The position numbers and the translations under genes were made by a program. Below, piece after piece: positions 41,463 through 49,461 of a stretch of DNA of 64,000 nt. The notes beneath the pieces are model-generated. The model ran no database searches. It worked only from the letters and a program-made list of their open reading frames with translations, and was not told the DNA's origin. This DNA comes from Armatimonadota bacterium. GTDB lineage: Bacteria > Armatimonadota > Fimbriimonadia > Fimbriimonadales > Fimbriimonadaceae. The first letter of the stretch is position 1; each line of letters starts with the position of its first letter. Location of the stretch: positions 179,406-243,405 of the forward strand of contig JAGQUX010000001.1 in NCBI GenBank assembly GCA_020438215.1. Reading direction: 5' to 3'.

Positions 41463-42092
41463 ATGAAAAAAACACTTATCTTTGCGTTAGTCGGCCTGTC
41501 TGCTGTGGCAATGGCTGACGGTGCTGCAATTACATCAATCTCTGGCGGAACACGATTCGTCAACTATCACGCGGGTGATACTCCTACCGATCCAGGAATG
41601 GTCGGTTTCAAGTTCAACGTCAATGCAAATACCAATATGACTCATTTGGGTATCTGGGCTGACAATGACACTTCTGGTCTGGATGAAGAACACCAGGTTG
41701 GCCTGTGGCGTGTCTCTGATGGTGCTCTGCTTGCAAGTGCATTCATTAGCAATGCAGACGTTCTTGAAGGAGACTTCTACTTTGAGGCACTGGGTTCATC
41801 AGTTGCCCTAACTGCAGGCGTCGACTACATCGTTGCAGCGGCATACTGGTTTGGCGGTCTTGATGGATACATTTCCGAAGGAACCTACGGTACAGACTCC
41901 AATGTGAATTTGGTCAACGCTGTATTTCCAGATGCTGAAGCTCTTGGTTTCGTAATGCCAGGAGGTAACACGGTTGGAAATGCTGGGCGCGTTGGCCCAA
42001 ACTTCAAGACTGATGCTGTGCCGGAACCAGCCACCATGGCTGTTCTCGGTCTCGGCGCTGCCGCTCTCCTGCGACGCCGCAAGAAGAGCTAA
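41463..42092 (+). CDS. PEP-CTERM protein with DUF4082-like domain
   Basis: The ATG at 41463 gives a clean signal peptide (MKKTLIFALVGLSAVAMA) and has GGAGTGG upstream. The body has DUF4082-type features: VGFKFNVNANTNMTHLGIW, EEHQVGLWRVSDGALLASA and VDYIVAAAYWFGG, a beta-sandwich seen in extracellular bacterial proteins. The C-terminal tag is VPEPATMAVLGLGAAALL followed by RRRKKS. Its leader closely resembles that of the PEP-CTERM gene at 26764 (TCGGAGTGG before the ATG). The frame open to 41436 is not used. Confidence 0.85.
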   Translation: MKKTLIFALVGLSAVAMADGAAITSISGGTRFVNYHAGDTPTDPGMVGFKFNVNANTNMTHLGIWADNDTSGLDEEHQVGLWRVSDGALLASAFISNADVLEGDFYFEALGSSVALTAGVDYIVAAAYWFGGLDGYISEGTYGTDSNVNLVNAVFPDAEALGFVMPGGNTVGNAGRVGPNFKTDAVPEPATMAVLGLGAAALLRRRKKS

Positions 42093-42117
42093 GACAAATC
42101 CAGACATTGTCTGATCA

Positions 42118-42147
42118 AAAGCCGGATTCAAATTTGAATCCGGCTTT
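42118..42147 (+). terminator. Terminator after the DUF4082-like gene
   Basis: A perfect palindrome with arm AAAGCCGGATTCAAA forms a long stem, followed by TTCTTATTTC. It is 25 bases after the stop and likely factor-independent. Confidence 0.85.
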
Positions 42148-42189
42148 CTTATTTCGCAGGTACAGTTTCCATCAGGAGAATTCAAAACA

Positions 42190-42741
42190 ATGAAGAAGTT
42201 GCTTCCCCTCTTCGCCCTGATGCTTATGGCAATTCCTGTGTTTGCCCAAGATCACAAGCAAGTCCATCCGGTCGATCATGTTTTGGCCGCAGCAAACAAG
42301 CAAGCCAAAGCTGAAGGCAAGAATGTCATGGTGATGTTCCATGCAAGCTGGTGCACCTGGTGCCACCGCATGGATGACTGGCTCACCAAAAATGAGCAAG
42401 GCAAAATGGTCGCCAAATCAGTGGTAATTGTTCACATCACGGTTTTGGAAGACGAGAAGCACAAAGCCGACGAGAATCCCGGCGGTGCCGAGCTCCTCGA
42501 AAAGCTTGGTGGTGCAAAAACGGGAATTCCATTCTTCGCAATCCTTACGCCAGAAGGGAAAATGCTCGCCAACAGCAATCCAAATGAAGATAAACCCGGC
42601 AACATTGGCTTCCCGGTTGAAAAAGATGAAATTGCCCACTTCATTAAGATGCTGAAAATCGGCACCAAGCTCTCAGGAGACCAGCTCGAAGCGGCGAGTA
42701 AATCGCTCTGGGATAACGGTGCTCAGTTCCGGCGCGGCTAA
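42190..42741 (+). CDS. Periplasmic thioredoxin-like protein (WCxWC)
   Basis: A signal peptide (MKKLLPLFALMLMAIPVFA) precedes a thioredoxin fold of about 160 residues. The active site is HASWCTWCHRMDDWL, the WCxWCH type found in DUF255/thioredoxin_7-like proteins and often involved in metal or thiol handling. GIPFFAILTPEGKML supplies the cis-Pro strand. It has its own leader with CAGGAGAATT as Shine-Dalgarno. It converges on the candidate selenoprotein, with a bidirectional terminator between them. Both are exported thioredoxin-fold proteins. Confidence 0.85.
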   Translation: MKKLLPLFALMLMAIPVFAQDHKQVHPVDHVLAAANKQAKAEGKNVMVMFHASWCTWCHRMDDWLTKNEQGKMVAKSVVIVHITVLEDEKHKADENPGGAELLEKLGGAKTGIPFFAILTPEGKMLANSNPNEDKPGNIGFPVEKDEIAHFIKMLKIGTKLSGDQLEAASKSLWDNGAQFRRG

Positions 42742-42757
42742 GAAATTTCAAACAAAA

Positions 42758-42794
42758 AAACGACCCTCCTTAAGGTTATTCAGGAGGGTCGTTT
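42758..42794. terminator. Bidirectional terminator between two thioredoxin-fold genes
   Basis: AAACGACCCTCCT and its complement form a 13-bp stem with an 11-base loop. A-rich sequence on the left and TTT on the right allow use on both strands. Confidence 0.85.
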
Positions 42795-42798
42795 CAGA

Positions 42799-43404
42799 TT
42801 AAAGGTACTTGTCGATTGTTGCCCGGCTAATCATCACGCTGATCTTCCGCACAACGCCTTCTTTGTCAATCAGAACTTTTGTCGGGTACATGCTGACAGC
42901 ATAATCTCCCATCATTTCAGATTCAAAAGTTGACAAACCTTGCCGATACTTGATCGGAGATTCTGCCAGCTGCTCGGCAAAATCCTTCGGGATCTCTTCA
43001 TCCACATGAATACCGATCAGGGCAAAATCTTTGCCTTCGTAGTGCTCGTTCATCGATTGGAGCTCACCGAGCTCCTCAACGCACGTGCTTCACCAGAATC
43101 CCCAGAAATCCAGAACAACCACCTGACCTTTATAGTCAGAGAGCTTCCACTCTTCCCCGTTCTCATCTTTGATTGAGAAATCTGGGGCAGGTTTGCCAAG
43201 CGCGACCGTGTCGGAGAGAGAGTCAACAGCGAACTCTTCCTCGAACTTGGCGGCTTGCGAATCATCATGGGTGGATTCTGCAGTTTGAGTGGTCGAAGGT
43301 GCTTCCGTTGTTGGCTCATCCTTCGGCTCTACTTTGGGTTGGCTACATCCAGCGAAAACAAATGTCATCGCCAGAAGAAGCATCCCGAATGGAATCCTTT
43401 TCAT
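42799..43404 (-). CDS. TlpA-like thioredoxin lipoprotein with in-frame TGA at the catalytic Cys (candidate selenoprotein)
   Basis: The ATG at 43404 opens MKRIPFGMLLLAMTFVFAGC, a lipoprotein signal with the lipidated Cys at 20. A Thr/Glu-rich linker and a TlpA/redoxin domain follow: LGKPAPDFSIKDENGEEW, then VVVLDFWGFW. Codon 105 is TGA (43092-43090), followed in the same frame by STCVEELGELQSMNEHY and the rest of the fold (ALIGIHVDEE, MYPTKVLIDKEGVVRKI) to a stop at 42799. The TGA sits exactly where the first Cys of WCxxC belongs, giving UxxC if read as selenocysteine (Cys108 intact). No other interruption occurs in 201 codons. A hairpin with a GGU loop follows. The alternative is a recent nonsense mutation. 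Confidence 0.72.
43059..43075 (-). promoter_or_regulatory. SECIS-like hairpin after the in-frame TGA
   Basis: On the minus strand, GGAGCTC-GGT-GAGCTCC forms a perfect 7-bp stem. The apical GGU begins 22 bases after the TGA. Bacterial SECIS elements have a small G-rich apical loop 16-37 bases downstream, and E. coli fdhF also has GGU in its loop. No clear bulged U is present. Confidence 0.5.
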
Positions 43405-43496
43405 GTCAAGTTTCTTAACGTTTGCGGCACCGGTATAGTGCCAAAGTTTTCGATTCCCAAGCGGATTTCTGCCTCGCAGGTACCCTCTCGCGTGGC

Positions 43497-45143
43497 ATGG
43501 GAATCGTAAGACTTATCCCCCTGGGCGGATCGGGAGAGATCGGTAAAAACTGCACCGTCGTTGAACAAGACGACGACATGATCATCGTGGATTGCGGCAT
43601 TTCTTTCCCGCATGAAGAGCACCACGGTGTGGACATCGTCATCCCCGATTTCACTTACATCTTGGAGAACCGAGACAAGCTCCGCGGCATCATCCTCACC
43701 CATGCTCACGAGGATCACGTCGGCGCCCTCAGTTTCCTGCTCAAAGAAGTCAATGTTCCCCTCTATGCCAGCCCACTGACGGAAGCACTTGTTCGTAGCA
43801 AGCTTGAGGAACGCGTCCATCTCAAAGACATCGAGTTCAAACCCCTCCCTGCTGGTAAGCCGTTCAAAATTGGCCCGTTCACAATTGAACCGGTTCGCGT
43901 CACCCACTCCATCCCGGAAACGCACGCCATCAGCATCACCACCGAGCACGGACGCATCCTTTTCACCGCCGATTTCAAGTTCGACATGAACCCAGTGGAT
44001 CGCATCCAATCCGATTTCAACCGCCTGACAGAAATGGGCGACGAAGGCGTTCTTCTGCTCGTTTCGGACTCCACCAATGTCGATCAAAAGGGTTGGAGCC
44101 GCTCGGAATCCGAAGTCGAATCGGGGCTGGAATCCATTTTCAAAAACGCGGAAGGACGCGTTTTAGTCACCACGTTCAGCAGTCAAATCCACCGGATGCA
44201 ACAGGTGGTCAACGCTGCCAAGGCAACCGGACGGTACGTCAGCGTCTGCGGACGACGCATGGATCAAGTCTTCCAGATGTGCCGGAACATGAAGTACCTC
44301 TCCGTGCCGGACGACATCTACGTCCCCAACGAAGATCTGAACAAATACAAACACGATGAGATCGTGGTGCTGGTCACCGGCAGCCAAGGCGAGCAGATGG
44401 CCGCACTCAGCCAAATGAGCCGCGGCGAATATTCCCGCATGAAAGTTGTCCAGGGCGACACCATTGTCTATTCGGCGCGTGCGATTCCCGGCAACGAGGG
44501 CGGAATCTGGCGAACAATCAATCGCCTTTTCAAGTTGGGCGCAGATGTCATCACCGATTACGGCACTCCGATCCACGTTTCGGGCCACGGCTACGAAGAC
44601 GAAATCCGTTTGATGTACCAGATGACCAAGCCGTTTTATGTGGCTCCGGTTCATGGCGAACCGCGCCACCAAATCCATTTCTCGCGGTTACTCGATGACC
44701 TCGGGCATCCTGGTCACCGCAAGTTCATCTTGGCGAACGGCGATGTTCTGCAAATTGATGAGCAAAAGGCATGGATCGCCGACAAGGTTCAAGCGGGTGA
44801 TGTCTGGATTGACCAGCACGGAAATGCAGTCGTTACCGATTCGTGTTTACGCCAGCGTACCGCTCTGGCCAATGACGGCATCTTCATCATCTCTGCATTG
44901 ATTGATACCGACGACCAGTGCTTTGTGGGCAAACCAACCAGTTATTCCAGCGGGTTCGTGGGCGACAATGATGCTATCGAAGACATCATGGACGACCTGA
45001 TTAAGGGATGTTCTCGGTTCAAAACAGAAGCGTTTTCCTCCGCAGAAGCGATCAAGAACGAACTGGAAAAGGCAGCTCGACGATTCATCTACCACCGCAC
45101 TAGCCAGAAGCCGGTCGTCATTGCCGTGGTACAGACGGTCTAA
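43497..45143 (+). CDS. rnj: Ribonuclease J
   Basis: RNase J is a metallo-beta-lactamase/beta-CASP nuclease with 5'-3' exo- and endonuclease activity on RNA. Motifs are [17 protein letters not shown] at the start, VDCGISFP, the metal site [17 protein letters not shown], and the beta-[16 protein letters not shown] with [16 protein letters not shown], then [10 protein letters not shown] and [13 protein letters not shown]. The C-terminal domain is included. The length of about 548 residues from ATG 43497 is normal. A longer TTG-initiated frame to 43422 lacks homology. TACCCT at 43481-43486 predicts a 4-base leader. Confidence 0.94.
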   Translation: MGIVRLIPLGGSGEIGKNCTVVEQDDDMIIVDCGISFPHEEHHGVDIVIPDFTYILENRDKLRGIILTHAHEDHVGALSFLLKEVNVPLYASPLTEALVRSKLEERVHLKDIEFKPLPAGKPFKIGPFTIEPVRVTHSIPETHAISITTEHGRILFTADFKFDMNPVDRIQSDFNRLTEMGDEGVLLLVSDSTNVDQKGWSRSESEVESGLESIFKNAEGRVLVTTFSSQIHRMQQVVNAAKATGRYVSVCGRRMDQVFQMCRNMKYLSVPDDIYVPNEDLNKYKHDEIVVLVTGSQGEQMAALSQMSRGEYSRMKVVQGDTIVYSARAIPGNEGGIWRTINRLFKLGADVITDYGTPIHVSGHGYEDEIRLMYQMTKPFYVAPVHGEPRHQIHFSRLLDDLGHPGHRKFILANGDVLQIDEQKAWIADKVQAGDVWIDQHGNAVVTDSCLRQRTALANDGIFIISALIDTDDQCFVGKPTSYSSGFVGDNDAIEDIMDDLIKGCSRFKTEAFSSAEAIKNELEKAARRFIYHRTSQKPVVIAVVQTV

Positions 45144-46153
45144 GCTTTTACCGGCGTTTTTAGGATTTCCCGCAAGAAGTGAGCGGTGTGGCTCACCTTA
45201 TTCTTGGCGACATCTTCCGGCGGACCAAAAGTGACGACTTCCCCGCCGCCAGAGCCTCCCTCTGGCCCCATATCGATCAGCCAATCCGCTGTTTTGATAA
45301 CATCCAAATTGTGCTCGATAACGAGGACTGTATTCCCTTGTTCCACCAATTGGTGGAGCACCTTGAGAAGCCGTCGCACATCCTCAAAGTGGAGTCCGGT
45401 TGTCGGCTCGTCGAGAATATAGAGTGTTCGCCCAGTAGAACGCTTGCTGAGCTCGGTCGCCAGCTTGACGCGCTGAGCTTCCCCACCCGAAAGCGTTGTC
45501 GCAGGTTGTCCCATGCGAAGATATCCCAAGCCCACTTGTTGCAACGTTTCTAACTTGCGGTAGATCTTCGGGATCGGCTGGAAGAATGCACACGCCTCAT
45601 CAATCGTCATGTCCAGAACTTCGGAGATGTTCTTGTTCTTATAGCGCACCTCCAACGTCTCGCGGTTGTAGCGTTTGCCCTTGCAGAGTTCGCACGGCAC
45701 ATACACATCCGGCAGGAAGTGCATCTCAATCTTGATGATCCCATCGCCGCGACAGGCTTCGCATCGTCCACCCTTGACATTGAAACTGAACCGGCCTTGC
45801 TTGTAACCCCGTAACTTGGCATCTGGGGTTTTGCTAAACAGGTCACGGATCATGTCAAACGTGCCCGTGTAAGTGGCTGGGTTCGAACGCGGAGTACGGC
45901 CAATCGGCGACTGGTCAATATCAATCACCTTGTCGATCTCTTCGTGACCTTCGAGGACATCATGCGGCTCCCATGCTCCGCGGGTGCCGTGCAGTTCGTA
46001 TTGCAATCGCGGGAAGAGCGTCTCTTGAACCAGCGTTGATTTCCCGCTTCCGCTCACGCCGGTGACGCAGGTGAACAGCCCCATCGGGATTGCGACATCC
46101 ACCCCTTTCAGGTTGTGCCCCCGCGCATTACGAATGACTAGCCAATCGCTCAT
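45140..46153 (-). CDS. uvrA: UvrA C-terminal half as a separate protein
   Basis: UvrA is the damage-sensing ABC ATPase of nucleotide excision repair. Here its second half is an independent 337-residue protein. [20 protein letters not shown] matches the beginning of the second ABC module. Walker [10 protein letters not shown] is at 32-40, the structural zinc module is CEACRGDG...[15 protein letters not shown], and the signature plus Walker B is [18 protein letters not shown]...[16 protein letters not shown]. It starts with an ATG overlapping the stop of the upstream gene (ATGA), preceded by GGAGGAGGG, so it is actively translated rather than a fragment. It must pair with the N-half at 46560. 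It converges with rnj (4-base overlap). Confidence 0.93.
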   Translation of the reverse strand: MSDWLVIRNARGHNLKGVDVAIPMGLFTCVTGVSGSGKSTLVQETLFPRLQYELHGTRGAWEPHDVLEGHEEIDKVIDIDQSPIGRTPRSNPATYTGTFDMIRDLFSKTPDAKLRGYKQGRFSFNVKGGRCEACRGDGIIKIEMHFLPDVYVPCELCKGKRYNRETLEVRYKNKNISEVLDMTIDEACAFFQPIPKIYRKLETLQQVGLGYLRMGQPATTLSGGEAQRVKLATELSKRSTGRTLYILDEPTTGLHFEDVRRLLKVLHQLVEQGNTVLVIEHNLDVIKTADWLIDMGPEGGSGGGEVVTFGPPEDVAKNKVSHTAHFLREILKTPVKA

Positions 46154-46560
46154 TGAATTCCCTCCTCCGTCTGCTTCGCCTTTATGAAATCCACTCCGCA
46201 TCGGAGCTTCTTCCCAAGGTTAGAATTCGCATCCACAGCCCGCCAAAACGGCGTGATTGAATCCAGAGGTGCCCCTTCCAAATGCTCATCCCAAGCCGCC
46301 TCGCAGACTATTCGCATGAAGATGCCAGCGGACATTGGACACGTCATATCCGCACCCGCCTCGTTCGCCAATTCCTCGCGGATATGCGGCACAGATCGGA
46401 ACTGCCCGTGCGGGATAACATCCACCCGCTCTTTGAAAATGAGGGGCGTTGAAATCAGAATTTTCGTACCCGCTTTCACCCAAGAAAAGTCTTTCTCTAC
46501 GACTTCTACTTTGGATTCATGTTTGACATGGAGCTTCTCAGCCCACGTTTTCTTCGCCAT
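46150..46560 (-). CDS. Alkyltransferase-like (MGMT-family, non-catalytic) protein nested between uvrA halves
   Basis: The 136-residue protein resembles the small 'MGMT family' proteins common in Bacteroidetes. It has a basic start ([10 protein letters not shown]), [18 protein letters not shown] at 48-65 comparable to the IPxGxxxTYGxIA helix of alkyltransferases, [16 protein letters not shown] at 74-89, and [18 protein letters not shown] at 102-119 in place of PCHRVVxxxGxLG. The catalytic Cys position is therefore Phe in PFWR. Such proteins would bind alkylated bases without repairing them, as ATL proteins do before handing lesions to UvrA. Its TAATG and ATGA overlaps with the uvrA halves and strong GGAGG site indicate coupled translation. 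Confidence 0.75.
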   Translation of the reverse strand: MAKKTWAEKLHVKHESKVEVVEKDFSWVKAGTKILISTPLIFKERVDVIPHGQFRSVPHIREELANEAGADMTCPMSAGIFMRIVCEAAWDEHLEGAPLDSITPFWRAVDANSNLGKKLRCGVDFIKAKQTEEGIQ

Positions 46561-48437
46561 TACTTCTTTCCTCCCACCGGACACTTCGACCGAGGCTGAC
46601 GACGCTTCGCTGGCACCTCAATCACCTCTTTCCCGGTCAGATAATCCGCCGTTGGCGACGATCGAGTGATGAAGTCGTCGTAGTGCCCTTCATTGACAAT
46701 CTTTCCGCCATGCTCACCAGCGCCAGGGCCAATGTCAATCAGCCAATCCGCCGCGCGCATAGTGTCCTCGTCGTGCTCGACAACGATCACCGTGTTGCCA
46801 AGGCTCTTGAGCCTGAGCAAGGTGTCGATCAGACGGCGGTTATCGCGCTGGTGGAGGCCAATGCTCGGCTCATCCAAAACATAAAGGCAGCCCATCAGGC
46901 CCGAGCCGATCTGAGTGGCAAGCCGAATGCGTTGTGCTTCGCCCCCGGCAAGAGTATTCGCCCGTCGATCCAGATTGAGATAAGAGAGCCCCACATCTGC
47001 CAGGAACCGAAGCCGTTCGGCAATCTCCTTGACGGCTCGCTCACCAATTGCCTTTTGTCGAGCATTCAGCTGATCCATCAGGCCATCGAAGAACTCAAGT
47101 GCATCGCCCACAGACAGAACCGTGACGTCGGCAATATTCCGATCCGCAATCTTCACGCAGAGAGTCTCTGGCTTGAGCCTTTGCCCCTGACAAGCTGGGC
47201 AGTCAATTGTCTGGATGTACTGATCCAGATCCTGCCGCACCCATTCTGACTCGGTGTTTTCGTACTTCTTGCGAAGAACGTTCAACACCCCATCCCACTT
47301 GGATTTGAACGTCCGCGTGGTTTTAGAGTACGACATCACCACATCAACCTGCTCATCCAACCCATGAAGAAGGGCGTGCATCTGCTCTTCATTGAGATCA
47401 GAAACTGGGCCACTGGCATCGAATCCCATCGCTTTGCCGAGTCCATCCAGAACCTGTGGCCACCATTCTTTGACTTCCCCGCTTTTATAAACAAACGGCA
47501 GAATTGCGCCATCACGAACCGGTTTGGAGTGATCGGGGATGGCTAGATCGGGGTCAAATTCTGTCTTCGTGCCAAGGCCCGTGCATTCTGGACATGCCCC
47601 GAATGGAGAGTTGAACGAGAACATTCGTGGCTCAAGCTCCGGCATGGTAAAGCCGCTTTCCGGACAAGAATAATGCTCCGAAAACAGTTCGTCAGTCCAA
47701 GTTTCTTTCTCATCCGGAGCCTGATGACTGAGTGTGACTAGCCCTTTCCCGAGTTTCAGTGCCGTCTCAATCGAATCGGCCAATCGGCGATCAATCCCTT
47801 CTTTCACCACCAGCCGGTCAATGACGACCTCAATCGTGTGTTGCTTATACCGATCCATCGGGATGTCATCGGTGACTTCGTACATCTCACCATCAACGCG
47901 GAGACGCACATAACCCGCTTTCTGAACATCGGTGATCTCCTTCTGATATGTGCCTTTCCGTCCGCGCACAATGGGCGCGAGAATTTGTAATCGAGCACCC
48001 TCGGGGAGTTTCTGCGCGGCATCTACTATCTGATCGGTGGTTTGGCGTTCAATCGGCTTGCCCGTCGCGGGAGAATAGGGAATTCCCACCCGCGCATACA
48101 GAATCCGGAGATAGTCATAAATCTCGGTGACCGTCCCCACCGTGGAGCGGGGGTTGCGGCTGGTGGACTTTTGGTCAATCGAAATCGCCGGGCTGAGCCC
48201 TTCCACCGAGTCCACATCCGGCTTATCCATCTGCCCTAAGAACTGGCGGGCGTAGGAACTCAAACTCTCTACATATCGCCGCTGTCCTTCAGCATAGATC
48301 GTGTCGAAAGCCAGGCTCGATTTCCCGCTTCCACTCAGCCCGGTAATGACAACCAACTGATCGCGGGGGATCTCCACCGTGATGTTCTTCAGGTTATTTT
48401 CACGCGCACCGACAACAACGATCTTTTCTTGGGACAT
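46560..48437 (-). CDS. uvrA: UvrA N-terminal half as a separate protein
   Basis: This 625-residue protein corresponds to the first half of UvrA. Walker A is GLSGSGKSSLAFDT at 33-46, followed by RRYVESLSSYARQFLGQM. The UvrB-binding and insertion domains come next (SPAISIDQKSTSRNPRSTVGT), then the first zinc module (YSCPESGFTMPELEPRMFSFNSPFGACPEC, with Ser replacing one usual Cys) and LAGGEAQRIRLATQIG...LYVLDEPSIGLHQRDN. It stops right after TADYLTGKEVIEVPAKRR, the linker between halves in ordinary UvrA. The two halves together (about 960 residues) equal a full UvrA. ATG 48437 is preferred over a longer frame. It is first in a three-gene operon. Confidence 0.93.
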   Translation of the reverse strand: MSQEKIVVVGARENNLKNITVEIPRDQLVVITGLSGSGKSSLAFDTIYAEGQRRYVESLSSYARQFLGQMDKPDVDSVEGLSPAISIDQKSTSRNPRSTVGTVTEIYDYLRILYARVGIPYSPATGKPIERQTTDQIVDAAQKLPEGARLQILAPIVRGRKGTYQKEITDVQKAGYVRLRVDGEMYEVTDDIPMDRYKQHTIEVVIDRLVVKEGIDRRLADSIETALKLGKGLVTLSHQAPDEKETWTDELFSEHYSCPESGFTMPELEPRMFSFNSPFGACPECTGLGTKTEFDPDLAIPDHSKPVRDGAILPFVYKSGEVKEWWPQVLDGLGKAMGFDASGPVSDLNEEQMHALLHGLDEQVDVVMSYSKTTRTFKSKWDGVLNVLRKKYENTESEWVRQDLDQYIQTIDCPACQGQRLKPETLCVKIADRNIADVTVLSVGDALEFFDGLMDQLNARQKAIGERAVKEIAERLRFLADVGLSYLNLDRRANTLAGGEAQRIRLATQIGSGLMGCLYVLDEPSIGLHQRDNRRLIDTLLRLKSLGNTVIVVEHDEDTMRAADWLIDIGPGAGEHGGKIVNEGHYDDFITRSSPTADYLTGKEVIEVPAKRRQPRSKCPVGGKK

Positions 48438-48517
48438 GAACTCAGCGAGAATACCAAGATGGGTAGACAAATATCGACACTTTATTCACAATTGATCGCT
48501 TTTTCTCCGCCACGCGA

Positions 48518-48523
48518 TACAAT
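48518..48523 (+). promoter_or_regulatory. Leaderless -10 (TACAAT) for the Gly-rich lipoprotein gene
   Basis: TACAAT is followed by AGGAAT and then the ATG at 48530, which is exactly the leaderless spacing. The AGGA could alternatively serve as a Shine-Dalgarno if transcription starts further upstream. Confidence 0.45.
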
Positions 48524-48529
48524 AGGAAT

Positions 48530-48874
48530 ATGAAATTCTGGCCCCTCGCTCTTCTCTCTACGCTTCTCGTGATAGGATGCTCTCAAGCACCGGGCTCGGA
48601 TGAAAGCTCCTTGCCACCGGAAGGTAGCCAAGCCTCTGCTCCTGGTACAGGCGGCGGAACGGATATGGGTGCGGGCGGAACTGGTGGCAGTTCTGGAGGA
48701 AGTTCTGGCTCCGTTCAGATTCACACTGGCGGCGCAGGCGGCATCGCTCCTGTCACAGGCACAGAGAATCTTGGCGGCGGTGGCGGCGGTGTCCAGCAAG
48801 CGGCAAAGAAAAAGGCTCTGGATACGGCGGCTGGTGGCGGCGCAAGTTCGCTTGATCAGCTGGGTGATGAATAA
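48530..48874 (+). CDS. Small glycine-rich lipoprotein
   Basis: MKFWPLALLSTLLVIGC is a lipoprotein signal with the lipidated Cys at 17. The remaining 97 residues are low-complexity, rich in Gly, Ser, Thr and Ala (TGGGTDMGAGGTGGSSGG, GGGGGGVQQAAKKKALD), with no recognised domain. It is divergent from the uvrA operon and upstream of tRNA-His on the opposite strand. A structural or surface role is possible. There is little to assign beyond export and membrane anchoring. Confidence 0.65.
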   Translation: MKFWPLALLSTLLVIGCSQAPGSDESSLPPEGSQASAPGTGGGTDMGAGGTGGSSGGSSGSVQIHTGGAGGIAPVTGTENLGGGGGGVQQAAKKKALDTAAGGGASSLDQLGDE

Positions 48875-48882
48875 GAGGGAAA

Positions 48883-48959
48883 TGGGGCGGAAGACGGGAC
48901 TTGAACCCGCGACCTCCTGAGTCACAGTCAGGCACTCTAACCACTGAGCTACATCCGCC
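48883..48959 (-). tRNA. tRNA-His (GUG anticodon)
   Basis: Read on the minus strand, the acceptor GCGGATG pairs with CTTCCGC with one T-T mismatch. The His-specific extra G(-1) faces C73. The anticodon arm is CCTGA-CTGTGAC-TCAGG with GTG. The T arm is GCGGG-TTCAAGT-CCCGT, and CCA is encoded. Confidence 0.94.
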
Positions 48960-49066
48960 GCGTGAACGGAAATTGTATCTGATCGGGGCAGTCTGGTCAA
49001 GGGACTGCGGCTTAGTGGCGACACTTGGAGAAAAACAAGCGTCCCCAGATACAAGACTAAATCGAA

Positions 49067-49444
49067 ATGATTTTCGTTTTCCCGCTTTGCTTACTCCTTC
49101 TCATTGGAGTCACGGTCGCTCGTTACTTTGAGAAGCACGCCGCCACCTTTGATGAATGGCCGAGGCAGAAGCGAGCATGGGCCGCAATTTTTGGCTCGGG
49201 AGCCGCCGCCATATTCTTCTGGTTTACTTCCACGCCACCTAGCTTTGATGCTCAATCTACTCTCACTTACTCAATCGTTATTGGACTGCTCTTGTCGGCA
49301 AATCTCTTGATCCCGAAAGGCAAACGGAGCTTGCGAGAAAAGGTACGAATTGGCGAACATCCTGAGGATTTCCTCTGGCTTCCTACTCCTCTCGTTGCTA
49401 TGCTGATCGGTTTGTGGGGGTGGTTTGGCCCCGCAATCACATAG
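49067..49444 (+). CDS. Small four-helix membrane protein, unknown
   Basis: The open frame of 125 codons encodes four hydrophobic segments (about 2-18, 38-52, 66-82 and 105-122) separated by charged loops such as RYFEKHAATFDEWPRQKR and PKGKRSLREKVRIGEHPEDF. No family was recognised. It precedes rnhB by 17 bases on the same strand, so it could be its operon partner. No clear ribosome site is present. The regular membrane topology makes it likely to be real, but this is not proven. Confidence 0.5.
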   Translation: MIFVFPLCLLLLIGVTVARYFEKHAATFDEWPRQKRAWAAIFGSGAAAIFFWFTSTPPSFDAQSTLTYSIVIGLLLSANLLIPKGKRSLREKVRIGEHPEDFLWLPTPLVAMLIGLWGWFGPAIT

Positions 49445-49450
49445 CGGTGA

Positions 49451-49456
49451 TAAACT
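49451..49456 (+). promoter_or_regulatory. Leaderless -10 (TAAACT) for rnhB
   Basis: TAAACT lies five bases before the rnhB ATG, within one base of leaderless spacing. No Shine-Dalgarno is present in the intervening GAACC. Confidence 0.4.
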
Positions 49457-49461
49457 GAACC

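Noticed and set aside
43422..43496. Longer RNase J starting at TTG 43422
   Set aside because: The extra 25 residues (beginning RHRYSAKVF) have no family counterpart. [18 protein letters not shown] from ATG 43497 is the canonical opening.
45140..48470. uvrA as a frameshifted or interrupted pseudogene
   Set aside because: The halves are separated by a coherent 136-codon gene, not a frame slip. Both junctions have good ribosome sites and stop/start overlaps, and all ATPase motifs are intact.
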